Shown: positions 33,117 to 42,804 of the stretch, in pieces | Numbering within the stretch: the stretch's first letter is position 1 | How the letters are laid out: every line of letters begins with the position of its first letter | Assembly: GCA_965249175.1 (NCBI GenBank) | Contig: OZ252227.1 | Location: forward strand, 62,001 to 126,000 | Length of the DNA stretch: 64,000 nt | DNA from: CAZYFH01 sp965249175 | GTDB taxonomy: Bacteria > Acidobacteriota > Vicinamibacteria > Vicinamibacterales > UBA8438 | Direction of reading: 5' to 3' | The notes under the pieces: generated by a model | Database searches by the model: none | What the model was told of the DNA's origin: nothing | The model's input: only the letters and a program-made list of their open reading frames with translations | Made by a program: the position numbers and the translations under genes

Positions 33117-34469
33117 ATGAAGCATGTGCGGAGCCGGCGGGATATCGCGCGCTCCCATCCGGAGCAGGCGCCCCCGGTGCACCTCAACCTCAACGTCAGC
33201 GGGTTGGCCGCGTCGGCGACGCTCGCTGCGAATGAGCAGAGCCTGGCGCTCGCCGCTCAGGGTCACGACGTGTTTCGGCTTGCGCTCGGCCAGTCGCCAT
33301 TCCCAGTTCCGGAGGAGGTCGTCGCGGCCCTCCGGGCAAACGCCCACCAGAAGGAGTATCTCGCCGTGCAGGGGCTCGTGGCGCTCCGCGAAGCCGTCGC
33401 TGGCTATCACCATCGTCACCAAGGCATCGAGCGGCGTTCCGAGGACGTATTGATTGGACCCGGATCCAAGGAGCTCATGTTCCTGTTGCAGGTCGTCTCT
33501 TACGGCGATCTCGTGGATCCCCACGCCGTCGTGGGTGTCGTACGCCCCGCAAGCGCGGATCATCGGCCGGCACGTCCGCTGGATCGAGACATCGGCGGCG
33601 CAGCAGTGGCAGCTCCAGCCCGACGATCTCGAACGACTGTGTGCGCCCGATCCTGGTCGGCCACGCATCGTCGTCCTCAACTATCCAACCAATCCCACCG
33701 GACAGACCTATAGCGCCGCGCAGCTGAGGGCCCTGGCGGAAGTCGCGCGACGCTATCGCGTGATCGTGCTCTCGGATGAGATCTACGCCGAGATTCACCA
33801 TCGTGGCGAACACGTCTCGCTCGCGGAGTTTTACCCGGAAGGCGCCATCATCAGCACCGGGCTGAGCAAGTGGTGCGGCGCCGGCGGCTGGCGCGCCTCG
33901 GGACGTTCGCGTTCCCCGAACAGCTGCGTTGGCTCCTCGAGGCGACGGCGGTTGTCGCGAGCGAGACGTTTACGTCGACGAGCGCGCCGATCCAGTTCGC
34001 GGCGATCACCGCGTTCGCCGGCGGAGCGTTCATCGACCGCTACCTGGCGCAGTGCCGGCGGATACTCCGCGCCCTTGGCGGGCACTGTGCCGCGGTGCTC
34101 CGTGAGGCCGGGCTGGACGTGCATTCCCCAGACGGGGCGTTCTACCTGTTTCCCGACTTCCACCCGCTGGCGAGCGAGTTGACGACCCGCGGCATCAGCA
34201 CCAGTCGCCAGCTCTGCCAGCGGCTGCTGGCGGACACCGGGGTCGCGACCGTTCCGGGAGCAGCCTGCGGCCGGGTGGATTCCGAGCTGACCCTCCGGAT
34301 GGCGTACGTCGATTTCGACGGCGCCTCGGCGCTGGACGCGTCGGGTCGGACTGACGGGTCTGCCGAGTTGGACGAGGCCTTCCTGCGCCGCTACTGCCCG
34401 TGCGTGACCGAGGCGATGGATCGCGTGGCGCAGTGGCTTCGCGAGGGGCAGCAACGACAGATCGGCTAG
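33117..34469 (+). pseudogene. PLP-dependent class I/II aminotransferase with two frameshifts
   Basis: Three consecutive frames together encode a fold-type-I aminotransferase. The first (33117-~33515) covers VFRLALGQSPFPVPEEVV and VLIGPGSKELMFLLQVVS. The second covers PTPSWVSYAPQARIIGR, VVLNYPTNPTGQTYSAAQL, LSDEIYAEIHH and STGLSKWCGAGGWR, including the PLP lysine. The third runs from ~33897 to the stop (LGTFAFPEQLRWLLEATAVV onward). The first break is explained by one extra G at 33515-33516. The second is explained by an extra two bases in GCGCGC at 33891-33896. Correcting these gives ~450 residues with no other interruption. It is either a young pseudogene or sequence error; the decay of the next three genes favours the former. 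Substrate is unknown. Confidence 0.82.
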
Positions 34470-34696
34470 CCAGGGCTACGTCGTCTGCCGGCGGTTCTCG
34501 CATACGATTTCGTCGGCCGTTGTCTCGACACAGCACACGGGGCTGGGTCAACTGGATCGCCGGTCCAACCGGCGTATGCGCCGCGGCGGACCGCCGGCCG
34601 GCATGAGGTCTGCAATAGACCCCGGGCCGTTCGTCCGATAGTCGGCACGACGGATTCCGAGGGGGTCGCAGGTGTCAAGTTCAAGGGTCAGATGAG

Positions 34697-34975
34697 ATGA
34701 CGTGGATCAGACCGCTGCCACGGGCAGTCACGACGCCGCTGTCGCTCCTCGTGCTCGTCGCGTGGGTGGGCACGATGGCGACCGTGGTGAACCGGTCGTA
34801 TCTGCAGGCGTCGGTCAACCTCGCGACCGATCTGGCGCGCTACGGGTCGGACGCCCAGTGGCGCGGCGTGTACTACCGGGGCGCGAAGATCGGCTTCACG
34901 GTCCGCCAGATCGTGCCGCTCGACGACGGGTTCGAGCTGCAAGAGGACGGGCAGCGCACGGCGTCGCGATTTTGA
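34697..34975 (+). pseudogene. 5' fragment of a transglutaminase-like membrane protein gene
   Basis: A 92-codon frame beginning MTWIRPLPRAVTTPLSLLV with one N-terminal helix (LLVLVAWVGTMATVV). A conserved-looking WRGVYYRGAKIGFTVRQIVP segment follows, recalling the start of transglutaminase-domain proteins that precede ABC transporter genes in Acidobacteria-type genomes. After QEDGQ the sequence loses that character, reads QRTASRF and stops. A different gene's 3' end takes over in another frame, so most of the gene is missing. The family call is from pattern memory only. Confidence 0.5.
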
Positions 34976-35169
34976 TGAGCACGCACACACTCGAGGTCGC
35001 GCAGGAGATGTGTGACCGCATCAGCATCATCGTCAAGGGAAAGATCATCGCGCAGGGGACCGTGGACGAGCTGCGGGTGCTGGCCGGCGGCGCGGACCAG
35101 CAGCTCACCCCCGTGTTCCTGAAGCTGACCGGCGGCAGCGGTCTGCAGGAGATCGACGACGTTGTCTAG
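34975..35169 (+). pseudogene. 3' fragment of an ABC transporter ATPase gene
   Basis: The ~65 codons to TAG 35169 read MSTHTLEVAQEMCDRISII, then KGKIIAQGTVDELR. This is exactly the segment after Walker B of ABC-2-type ATPases, carrying the H-loop histidine and the post-H-loop region. No Walker A, signature motif or Walker B precedes it. The upstream bases instead belong to the truncated gene starting at 34697. The junction lies around 34950-34975. A single deletion removing the rest of both genes is the simplest account. Confidence 0.75.
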
Positions 35170-36874
35170 TACGCGCACCGTGGCGACCGTTCCGTATCTG
35201 CTGTTGCCGTCGTAACTGGTCATCGGTGAACCGGGCGCGGCGACGCGAGCCGGCGATCTGCTGCGCACCGCCGTCTTCGGCGCGATCGGGATCGGCGTGA
35301 TGGCGGCGCTGTTCTTTGGCGCCGTGTGGCTCACGTTGCAGCTCGACGGCTACGACAAGCTGGGCGACTTCCTGCTCCGGCTCGGGCTGTCGTGGCTCTT
35401 CCTGACATTTCTCTCGTTCCTGGCGTTCAGCGGTGTTGTCACGGCGCTCTCGACCTTCTTTCTGTCGGACGATCTGCGGTTGCTGCTCGCCGCGCCGGTG
35501 GACACGCGGCGGCTCTTCCACGCGCGGTTCGCGCGCACCGTCGGCCAGTCCTCCTGGATGGTGGTGGTGTTTCTCCTGCCGGTCTTGGCAGGGGTGGGTG
35601 TGGCGCGGTGCGCGCCGGCGGGCTTCTATCTCACCGCCGGTCTGGCCATTCCGCCGTTCGTCGTGATCCCGGTCGCCCTGGGGAGCGCCCTCACGCTCCT
35701 GCTGGTCAACGTCTTTCCGGCGCGGCGCGCCCGAGAGATCCTGATGTTCATGGGGTTGCTCTTTGCCGCGAGCATCGTCCTCTTGCTGCGCTATGTGCAA
35801 CCGGAGCGGCTGCTGCGGGTCGAATCGTTACCCGATATCACCGGGTTCTTCGCCACGCTGCAGTCGCCCGTCACACCGATGCTGCCGTCGTTCTGGGCGG
35901 GCGAGACGTTGTTCGCCGGCCTGCAGGGCGGCTACGACCTGCTGCACGGCGGGGCGCTCTGGACCACGGCGCTCGGCCTGACGATCCTGCTGCGCGCCGC
36001 CAACGAGCGCTGGTACTTCACCGGGTTCAGCAAGGCGCAGGAGGCACGCAAGGCGCGCTTCACCCGCCTCGGATCGCTCGAACGGGTCGCGCGCTGGCTG
36101 CCCTTGACACCGATCCGGCGCACCCTGCTCATCAAGGACCTCAAGGTGTTCCTCCGCGACGTCACCCAATGGTCGCAGCTCTTGCTGCTGTGCGCGCTGG
36201 TGCTCGTCTACCTCTACAACTTCCGCGTGCTCGACCTGGACCGCATTCCGTATATGAGCGGCGTGATCAAGAACGTCTACGCGTTCGTCAACTTGGGGAT
36301 GGCGGGTCTCGTCATGGCGACGGTGGCCGTGCGGTTCGTGTTCCCGGCGGTGTCGGCGGAAGGGGCGGCCTACTGGATCATCCGGACGGCGCCGATCTCG
36401 CTCCGCGACTTCTTGTGGTCGAAGTTCTGGACCGGGTTCGTCCCCGTGCTCTCGCTGACCGCGGGGTTGACGATCGCGGGTAATGCGCTGCTGGGGATTG
36501 ACCCGTTCCTCAAGGTCGTCGCGGCGGTCGCGGTCGTGTTCATGAGCCTCGCCCTGGTCGGGCTCGCCACCTGCCTCGGGGCGCGCTACCCCCGTTTCGC
36601 GGCGGACAACCCGACACAGGTCGCCGGGTCGTATGGCGGCGTGACGTTCATGATCAGCGCGGTGTTTTACGTGCTGGTGATGATCGTCCTGCTGGGATGG
36701 CCGTCGATGCTCTACCTGTATCACCAGGCGCGCGCCGTGCCGCTGAGCGGTGGTCAGCAGGCCATGATGGCCGCGTGCTTCGTGTCCGCGGCCACCGCCA
36801 GCGTGGGCATCTGGTGGTGGTCGATGCGGTCGGGCGTTCGGGCGCTCGAGCGGATGGACAGCACGCCGTCGTAG
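35162..36874 (+). pseudogene. ABC-2 type permease gene with in-frame stop at codon 18
   Basis: The natural start is probably TTG 35162, overlapping the ATPase stop. It reads SSTRTVATVPYLLLPS, then TAA at 35213-35215, and then resumes in the same frame as LVIGEPGAATRAGDLLRTAVFG. From ATG 35297 a 525-residue product remains with about 12 hydrophobic helices (for example LSWLFLTFLSFLAFSGVVTA, SWMVVVFLLPVLAGVGVA and LLLLCALVLVYLYNF) and a soluble middle part (RRTLLIKDLKVFLRDVTQWS) typical of large ABC exporter permeases. Restart at GTG 35294 or ATG 35297 would lose the first ~45 residues. Since the partner ATPase is destroyed, the transporter is probably dead, unless another ATPase in the genome serves it. 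Confidence 0.75.
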
Positions 36875-36938
36875 CCCGCGCAGTTCTGAACAGCCCGGAG
36901 GACCTCATCAGGCTGAAGAACCAGGCGATCCCGCCCCG

Positions 36939-37997
36939 TCACGCCTCGCGTTCGGCGGGCTCCTTCCGCAGTCGCTCAGTCAGGTTCCTCGACTGTCCCG
37001 GCAGCCGGTCGTCACCCAGCGAGTTCATCCAGGCGGGGTATTCCACGGGGAGCGCGCTGACGTCGTCGAGCTGCGTCATCTCTTCATCGGTGAGCTCGAG
37101 CTCGACCGAACCCAGGTTGTCGTCGAGCTGCTCCAACCGACGGGCGCCGATGATGACGCTGGTGACGGCGTCCTTCCGCAGCATCCATGCGAGCGCCACC
37201 TGCGCGACGGAGCGGTCATGGGCCTCGGCGATCGGCCGCATCACGTCGATGATGTCGAAGGCGCGGGCCTTGTCGATCGGCGGAAAGTCAAACGTGGCGC
37301 GGCGCGCGTCAGGCCCGGTGTAGCCGTCGCGCGTGAACTTTCCGGAGAGAAACCCGCCGGCGAGCGGGCTCCAGACCAGCAGGCCGACTCCCTGGTCGCG
37401 CAGCAGCGGCACGGTCTCGCGCTCCAGCTCGCGGCCGGCCAGCGCGTAATAGGACTGCGTGGTCTTGAAGGCCTCGAGGCCCCGCCGCTCGGAGATGCCG
37501 AGCGCCTTCATCAGCTCCCACGCGGGCAGGTTGGAGCAGCCGATATACCGGACCTTGCCGGCCCGCACCAGGTCGGTCAAGGCCGCGAGCGTCTCCTCGA
37601 TGTCGGTCTCCGGGTCGCCCCGATGGATCTGGTACAGGTCGATGTAGTCGGTCCCGAGCCGCTTGAGGCTCGCCTCGGCCGCTTGGATGATGTGCAGGCG
37701 GGACAACCCGACCTGGTTCGCTCCGGGGCCCATCCGTCCCCGCACCTTCGTGGCGATGACGACGTCGTGGCGATTGGCGGCCAGCGCGCGCCCGAGGATC
37801 TCTTCCGAGTCGCCCGTGGAATAGACATCCGCGGTATCGAAGAAATTGATCCCCGCGTCCATCGACCGGCCGACCAGGGCGTCGGCCTCGGTCTGGCCGA
37901 GCGCGCCGATCATCTCCCACTGGGTGCCAAAGGTCATCGCGCCGAGGCAGAGCTCCGAAACGTAGACGCCCGTGTTGGCCAGCGGTCGGTATTGCAT
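36939..37997 (-). CDS. Aldo/keto reductase
   Basis: A 352-residue protein from ATG 37997 (MQYRPLANTGVYVSELCLGA); the frame runs further upstream without similarity. It shows the (beta/alpha)8 barrel of AKRs with the catalytic tetrad: Asp and Tyr in FFDTADVYSTGDSEEILGRA, Lys in VVIATKVRG and His in YQIHRGDP. The NADPH-binding end is VAQVALAWMLRKDAVTSVII followed by GARRLEQLDDNL. The yajO/ydhF-like subfamily reduces aldehydes, ketones or sugars. It is convergent with the decayed permease gene and lies downstream of an esterase gene on the same strand, 46 bp away. The physiological substrate is unknown. Confidence 0.92.
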   Translation of the reverse strand: MQYRPLANTGVYVSELCLGAMTFGTQWEMIGALGQTEADALVGRSMDAGINFFDTADVYSTGDSEEILGRALAANRHDVVIATKVRGRMGPGANQVGLSRLHIIQAAEASLKRLGTDYIDLYQIHRGDPETDIEETLAALTDLVRAGKVRYIGCSNLPAWELMKALGISERRGLEAFKTTQSYYALAGRELERETVPLLRDQGVGLLVWSPLAGGFLSGKFTRDGYTGPDARRATFDFPPIDKARAFDIIDVMRPIAEAHDRSVAQVALAWMLRKDAVTSVIIGARRLEQLDDNLGSVELELTDEEMTQLDDVSALPVEYPAWMNSLGDDRLPGQSRNLTERLRKEPAEREA

Positions 37998-38043
37998 CAG
38001 CGCATTGTAGTCAGGGTGTGCGGCCGGGATCCTCGAAAGCGCG

Positions 38044-38772
38044 TTATCGCAGATCCCATTGCTCGCGGATCCAGTCGCCGGCTTCCCGGAGGGACGGCGC
38101 ATAGCCCCCCATTGAAAAATGCCCCACCCCCTCGAGTACGGTGAACCGCACCCGGGCCCGCGCCGATTCGAGCGCCTGCGCGGCCGCCTCAGCCGGCTCG
38201 AACGGCACGACCTCGTCGGCCCGGCTGTGAATGATGTTGATCGGCATGTCACCGAGCGCCGCGAGATCGTCGTCCCCGGGCGAGCCGGCGATCGGAATCG
38301 CCGCGGTGAAGAAGTCAGGGTGCCTGGTTGCGAAGAACCAGGTGCCGCGGCCGCCGAGGCTGAACCCGGTCACCAGCACACGCGATCGGTCGATTGCGTA
38401 TGTGGAGACGATGTGGTCGAGCAGGGCCATGACGCCGCGGTCGGATATGTCGCTGGTCCATCGACGCGTCGGGACGTCAGGCGCCACGACGATGGCGCCC
38501 CAGTCCCGCAACGCAGGCTCGAAGATCCGCCGCATGTTGGTACTGCCGTAGTAGGCTCCCGACGAGCCCCCTGGGTGGAGCGCCAGAACGAGCGGCCGAG
38601 GCTCCGCGGCGTCGTACCCCGCGGGCACTGACACGGCGTAGGTCATCTCGCCGTGACCCTCGACGTCAAAAGCCAGATGCTCGACGGCCGGCCGCCCGCC
38701 GGTTTGGGCCAGCGCGCTGCCGCACAGCCCCATCAACACCACGGTCGCCATGGATATGGATAATGTGCGCAT
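38044..38772 (-). CDS. Exported alpha/beta-hydrolase (esterase/PHB-depolymerase-like)
   Basis: A 242-residue protein from ATG 38772 (MRTLSISMATVVLMGLCGSA) with a signal peptide ending near ALAQTGG. The domain has LVLALHPGGSSGAYYGSTNM (oxyanion region), the nucleophile motif VLVTGFSLGGRGTWFFA, INIIHSRADEVVPFEPAE with the acid, and GVGHFSMGGY with the histidine. It belongs to the dienelactone-hydrolase/LpqC-like esterases. A secreted ester hydrolase of unknown substrate is the safest reading. It is divergent from gltX with a 65-bp gap. Confidence 0.82.
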   Translation of the reverse strand: MRTLSISMATVVLMGLCGSALAQTGGRPAVEHLAFDVEGHGEMTYAVSVPAGYDAAEPRPLVLALHPGGSSGAYYGSTNMRRIFEPALRDWGAIVVAPDVPTRRWTSDISDRGVMALLDHIVSTYAIDRSRVLVTGFSLGGRGTWFFATRHPDFFTAAIPIAGSPGDDDLAALGDMPINIIHSRADEVVPFEPAEAAAQALESARARVRFTVLEGVGHFSMGGYAPSLREAGDWIREQWDLR

Positions 38773-38837
38773 CGTTCTCTCGCTCTGCCGAAACCACACG
38801 ATAATAGAGGATCGCCGCCACGGATCCCCACGACGTC

Positions 38838-40409
38838 ATGACGGTTCGCACGCGGTTCGCCCCCAGCCCGACCGGCTCCCTCCACATCGGCGGTGTGCGG
38901 ACGGCGCTGTTCAACTGGCTCTTCGCGCGGCATCACGGCGGCCAGTTCATTCTCCGGATCGACGACACCGACCAGCAACGCAATATTAGCGAGGCGCTCC
39001 AGCCGATCCTCGACGGCTTTCGATGGCTCGGGATCGACTGGGACGAGGGGCCGGAGGTGGGCGGGCCTCACGAGCCGTATTTCCAGTCACAGCGAAGCGA
39101 GCGATACCGAGACGGGGTCGAACGACTCCTGGCGCGCGGACTCGCCTATCCCGATTACGCCACACCAACAGAGATCCAGGCTGAGCGGGAGGCGGCGCAG
39201 CAGGCGAAGCGGCGGTTCATCTACAGCCGGCGCTGGATGGCCGAGACAGAGGCGGAGACGGCGCGGTTCGAAGCGGAGGGGCGCCCGAGGGTCGTGCGCC
39301 TCAAGATGCCCCGCGAGGGCGTCTGCGAGTTCGAGGATCTGATCCGGGGCCCCGTCGCGTTCGACTGGGCCCTCGAGCAGGACCACGTCATCCAGCGGGC
39401 CGACGGGACGTGTCTGTATCACCTGGCGAGCACTGTCGACGACGACGACTTTCAGGTCTCGCACGTGATTCGCGCGGTCGAGCATCTGTCGAATACGCCG
39501 CGGCAGATCTTCATCGCGCGTGGCCTCGGCTACGAGCTCCCACGCTATGCACACCTGCCGTATGTGGCCGCGCCCGGGCGTCGCGACAAGCTGAGCAAGC
39601 GCAAGCTCGCGGTCTACCTGAAAGATGCCGACTTCAAGAAGGTGTACGACCATGGCGCCGCCGTGATGGCCGCGCTCGGTCGTGAGGTCACCCCCGACAC
39701 GTTCAGCCCGGTCACCGTCGAGTTCTACCGCGACGTCGGGTATCGGCCGGAGGCGCTCGTCAACTACCTGCTGCTCCTCGGCTGGTCGCTCGATGACCGC
39801 ACGGAGGCGTTCACCCGAGACGAGATGGTCTCGCAGTTCACGCTCGCGCGCGTGAACAAGTCAGCGGCGAGCTTCGATCCGCAAAAGCTGATGGCGTTCC
39901 AGGAGCGGTACATGCAAGACACGCCGGCGGCAGCGAAGGTCGCGCTCGCTGCCCCCTTCCTGCACGCCGCGGGTCTACGGACGGCCGATCCGTCGCCGGA
40001 CGAAGAGGTCCGGCTCGCGCGAGTGGTCGAGGCGGCCGGCGACCGCCTGAAAGTCGCCGGCGACATTCTGACGTACGCGGAGTTCTTTCAGGCGGATGAC
40101 GCCTTTTCCTACGATGACAAGGCGTTCGCCAAACGGGTCTGCGCCGCCGGGGCACCTGACCGCCTGCGCCGGTTTCGGACGTCTGTTGCCGGAAGTGACC
40201 CGTTTGAAGCTGAGACGCTGGAGACGGCGATGCACCGGTTCGTCGAAGCGGAGGAGATGTCCATCGGCGGCATCATCCACGCCGTTCGCGTCTCGGTGAC
40301 GGGCAAGGCGGTCGGCTTCGGCCTGTTCGACGCGCTCGCGATTCTCGGACGGACGTCGTGTCTCGCTAGAATTGATAGAGCGATCGCGGCGGCCGACCGG
40401 CGGGGTTGA
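38838..40409 (+). CDS. gltX: Glutamyl-tRNA synthetase
   Basis: A 523-residue class I synthetase. The N-terminus has FAPSPTGSLHIGGVRTALFN with the HIGH-type motif. The KMSKS-type motif appears as DKLSKRKLAVYLKD. LRIDDTDQQRN and the FDWALEQDHVIQRADGTCLY strand are also characteristic. The C-terminal anticodon-binding helices follow. It charges tRNA-Glu and, in organisms lacking GlnRS, often tRNA-Gln too; here glnS directly follows (40 bp apart), so discriminating activity is expected. The length is slightly above the usual ~470. Confidence 0.95.
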   Translation: MTVRTRFAPSPTGSLHIGGVRTALFNWLFARHHGGQFILRIDDTDQQRNISEALQPILDGFRWLGIDWDEGPEVGGPHEPYFQSQRSERYRDGVERLLARGLAYPDYATPTEIQAEREAAQQAKRRFIYSRRWMAETEAETARFEAEGRPRVVRLKMPREGVCEFEDLIRGPVAFDWALEQDHVIQRADGTCLYHLASTVDDDDFQVSHVIRAVEHLSNTPRQIFIARGLGYELPRYAHLPYVAAPGRRDKLSKRKLAVYLKDADFKKVYDHGAAVMAALGREVTPDTFSPVTVEFYRDVGYRPEALVNYLLLLGWSLDDRTEAFTRDEMVSQFTLARVNKSAASFDPQKLMAFQERYMQDTPAAAKVALAAPFLHAAGLRTADPSPDEEVRLARVVEAAGDRLKVAGDILTYAEFFQADDAFSYDDKAFAKRVCAAGAPDRLRRFRTSVAGSDPFEAETLETAMHRFVEAEEMSIGGIIHAVRVSVTGKAVGFGLFDALAILGRTSCLARIDRAIAAADRRG

Positions 40410-40449
40410 CGACTCACCACGCGAGCGTCGGCGCGACCGCGCGAGAGCC

Positions 40450-42153
40450 ATGAGCACACAGGCGACACCAGCGCCGTCCGGTCTTGACTTCATCCGGCAG
40501 GTCGTCGCCGACGACCGCGCCGCGAACGCGCGCGGCGGACGCGTACACACACGATTTCCGCCGGAGCCGAACGGGTATCTCCATATCGGGCACGCGAAGG
40601 CCATCTGCCTGAACTTCGGCATCGCCGCCGAGAACGGTGGGCTATGCAACCTCCGGATGGACGACACCAATCCCGAGACCGAGGACGTCGAGTTCGTCAG
40701 AGCTATCGAGGCTGATGTGCGCTGGCTCGGCTTCGAGTGGGACGACCGGCTGTTCTACGCCTCTGACTACTTCGAGCGGCTCTACGAGTGCGCGGTGCGA
40801 CTGACCCAGGGCGGCCACGCGTATGTCGACGACCTCCGGGGCGAGGAGGTGAGCCAGTATCGCGGCCGGTGGAACGAGCCCGGACGCAACAGTCCGCATC
40901 GCGACCGGTCCATCGAGGAGAACCTCGACCTGTTCGCACGCATGCGGGCGGGTGAGTTCGAGGACGGGACGCGCACGCTGCGCGCGAAGATCGACATGGC
41001 GGCGCCGAACATGAACATGCGCGACCCGACGATCTACCGGATACGCCGGCAGCCGCACTACCGGCGCCGCGACGCCTGGGTCATCTATCCCACCTACGAT
41101 TTCACGCACCCGCTGTCGGATGCATTCGAGGGGATCACGCATTCGCTCTGCACGCTCGAGTTCGAGGATCATCGCCCGCTCTACGACTGGTATCTGCGGG
41201 CCCTGGAGTTCGACGCCCCGCCTCAGCAGATCGAGTTTGCCCGCTTGAGTCTTACCCACACGGTGCTCAGCAAGCGGAAGCTGCTCGAGCTGGTCACCTC
41301 CGGCCAGGTGAGCGGATGGGACGATCCTCGGATGCCAACGCTCAGCGGCATGCGGCGGCGCGGCTATCCGCCGGCGGCGATCCGTGAGTTCTGCGATCGG
41401 ATCGGGATCGCCAAGGCGAACAGCGTCGTGCAGATGGCCCAGCTCGAGGACGCGGTACGTCAGGATCTCAACCGGCACTCGGCGCGGGTCCTGGCGGTGA
41501 TCCACCCGTTGCGCGTCGTCATCACGAACTATCCAGCGGGCGAGACCGAGCAGCTCGACGCCGTCAACAATCCTGAGGACGAGGGAGCCGGCACCCGCAA
41601 GGTGCCCTTTTCCCGCGTGCTGTACATCGATCGTCACGATTTTCGAGAGGACGCGCCGAAGAAGTTTTTTCGGCTCGCGCCCGGGCGTGAGGTGCGTCTG
41701 CGATACGCGTACTTCATCACGTGCGTCGATGTCATCAAGGACGCGAGTGGCGAGGTGACGGAGTTGCGCTGCACCTACGACCCGGACACGCGCGGCGGCT
41801 ACGCCCCCGACGGCCGCAAGGTGCGGGGCACGATTCACTGGGTGTCGGCGGAGCATGCGGTCGAGGCGGAGGTTCGCCTCTACAATCCCCTGTTCAGGGA
41901 CGAGACCCCGGACGACCCCGCCGTTGGAGCCGACGCCTCAGACCGGCTCGCTCCCGATTCCTTCGAAATCGTCCGCGGCTGCCATGTCGAGCCGAGCGCG
42001 TCGGACGCGCCGGCTGGCACCCGCTATCAATTCGAGCGGCACGGGTACTTCTGTGTGGATCCGGATTCGAGCCCTGGCGCTCCCGTCTTCAATCGGACGG
42101 TCGCGCTGCGGGATACGTGGGCTAGGATCGAAAAGACCCAAGGTCGGGGTTGA
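40450..42153 (+). CDS. glnS: Glutaminyl-tRNA synthetase
   Basis: A 567-residue protein from ATG 40450. FPPEPNGYLHIGHAKAICLN bears the GlnRS form of the HIGH motif. VLSKRKLLELV is the KMSKS-like loop, with FARLSLTHT just before it. YDFTHPLSDAFEGITHSLCT and the two-barrel anticodon domain at the C-terminus complete the enzyme. It charges tRNA-Gln directly. Most bacteria use the GatCAB route instead; GlnRS is a known horizontally acquired gene of eukaryotic origin in several phyla, which makes the adjacent gltX/glnS pair worth noting. The start is unambiguous because the frame upstream overlaps gltX. Confidence 0.96.
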   Translation: MSTQATPAPSGLDFIRQVVADDRAANARGGRVHTRFPPEPNGYLHIGHAKAICLNFGIAAENGGLCNLRMDDTNPETEDVEFVRAIEADVRWLGFEWDDRLFYASDYFERLYECAVRLTQGGHAYVDDLRGEEVSQYRGRWNEPGRNSPHRDRSIEENLDLFARMRAGEFEDGTRTLRAKIDMAAPNMNMRDPTIYRIRRQPHYRRRDAWVIYPTYDFTHPLSDAFEGITHSLCTLEFEDHRPLYDWYLRALEFDAPPQQIEFARLSLTHTVLSKRKLLELVTSGQVSGWDDPRMPTLSGMRRRGYPPAAIREFCDRIGIAKANSVVQMAQLEDAVRQDLNRHSARVLAVIHPLRVVITNYPAGETEQLDAVNNPEDEGAGTRKVPFSRVLYIDRHDFREDAPKKFFRLAPGREVRLRYAYFITCVDVIKDASGEVTELRCTYDPDTRGGYAPDGRKVRGTIHWVSAEHAVEAEVRLYNPLFRDETPDDPAVGADASDRLAPDSFEIVRGCHVEPSASDAPAGTRYQFERHGYFCVDPDSSPGAPVFNRTVALRDTWARIEKTQGRG

Positions 42154-42188
42154 CCATTGGTGGTCGTCGTCTGAAGAGAGAGCACGCC

Positions 42189-42536
42189 ATGTCCAAATTG
42201 CTTCTGAGTGTGGTCGTCGCGCTTGCGGCGGCCGTCGGGGTGGCCGCGCAGAACGACGTCACTGGCACGTGGGATTTCACGGTGGAGCTCGATATCGGCG
42301 GCGGCGAGCCGACCTTTACGTTCACGCAGGACGGCGAGACCGTCACCGGAACCTACACAGGTACGTTCGGCGAGGCCGAGGTCACCGGGACGGTCACCGG
42401 CAGCGACATAGAGTTCCGCTTCGGCGGGCAACTCGGCGATGCGGTCTATATCGGCACCGTGGACGGCGACACGATGAAAGGCACCTGCGACTACGGCGGC
42501 CTCGGCGAGGGCACGTGGGAGGCGGAACGTCAGTAG
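42189..42536 (+). CDS. Small exported beta-barrel-like protein
   Basis: A 115-residue protein from ATG 42189, with AAGAGAGAG upstream. A signal peptide (LLLSVVVALAAAVGVAA then QNDVTGTW) precedes a strand-rich domain of Gly, Thr and Glu repeats (VTGTYTGTFGEAEVTGTVTG). The DVTGTWDFTVE start resembles a small lipocalin-like or DUF-type secreted domain seen singly in Acidobacteria-like genomes. No catalytic residue is evident. It sits 36 bp after glnS and may be transcribed with it. Function is unknown. Confidence 0.62.
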   Translation: MSKLLLSVVVALAAAVGVAAQNDVTGTWDFTVELDIGGGEPTFTFTQDGETVTGTYTGTFGEAEVTGTVTGSDIEFRFGGQLGDAVYIGTVDGDTMKGTCDYGGLGEGTWEAERQ

Positions 42537-42770
42537 TTGGGGGTGCCAGCGCTGGCCCTGGCAGAAGAAGGAGAGAAGACGAAGATATCCCCGGCACGTA
42601 TACAGCTTGGCTCTCCGACGGCACGGCGAACGCCGAGGATCGAGTAACCAAGGCGACAGTAGGTTCTTGACCAGCCCGATCTTTTCCAAGAGACGCAACG
42701 AATGCCAGGTTACGACTAGTTCCCACCGCCATCGGCAGAGCTCAAGGCGTCGATCTTTATCGTATGTACT

Positions 42771-42787
42771 TCGTAATATACTTACGA
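42771..42787. promoter_or_regulatory. Inverted repeat upstream of the type II toxin-antitoxin pair
   Basis: TCGTAA and TTACGA are separated by five bases (42771-42787), inside an AT-rich stretch (42755-42800) within GC-rich surroundings. The spacing and its position 18 bp before the antitoxin start suit an autoregulatory operator bound by a ribbon-helix-helix antitoxin. TACTT followed by CGTAATA and ACGAATA also recurs there as an imperfect direct repeat. Confidence 0.5.
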
Positions 42788-42804
42788 ATATACGTGAGGT
42801 CGAG

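Noticed and set aside
33117..34469. Programmed frameshifting in the aminotransferase
   Set aside because: There is no slippery heptamer with a following structure that would explain both a +1 and a +2 change; indels are simpler.
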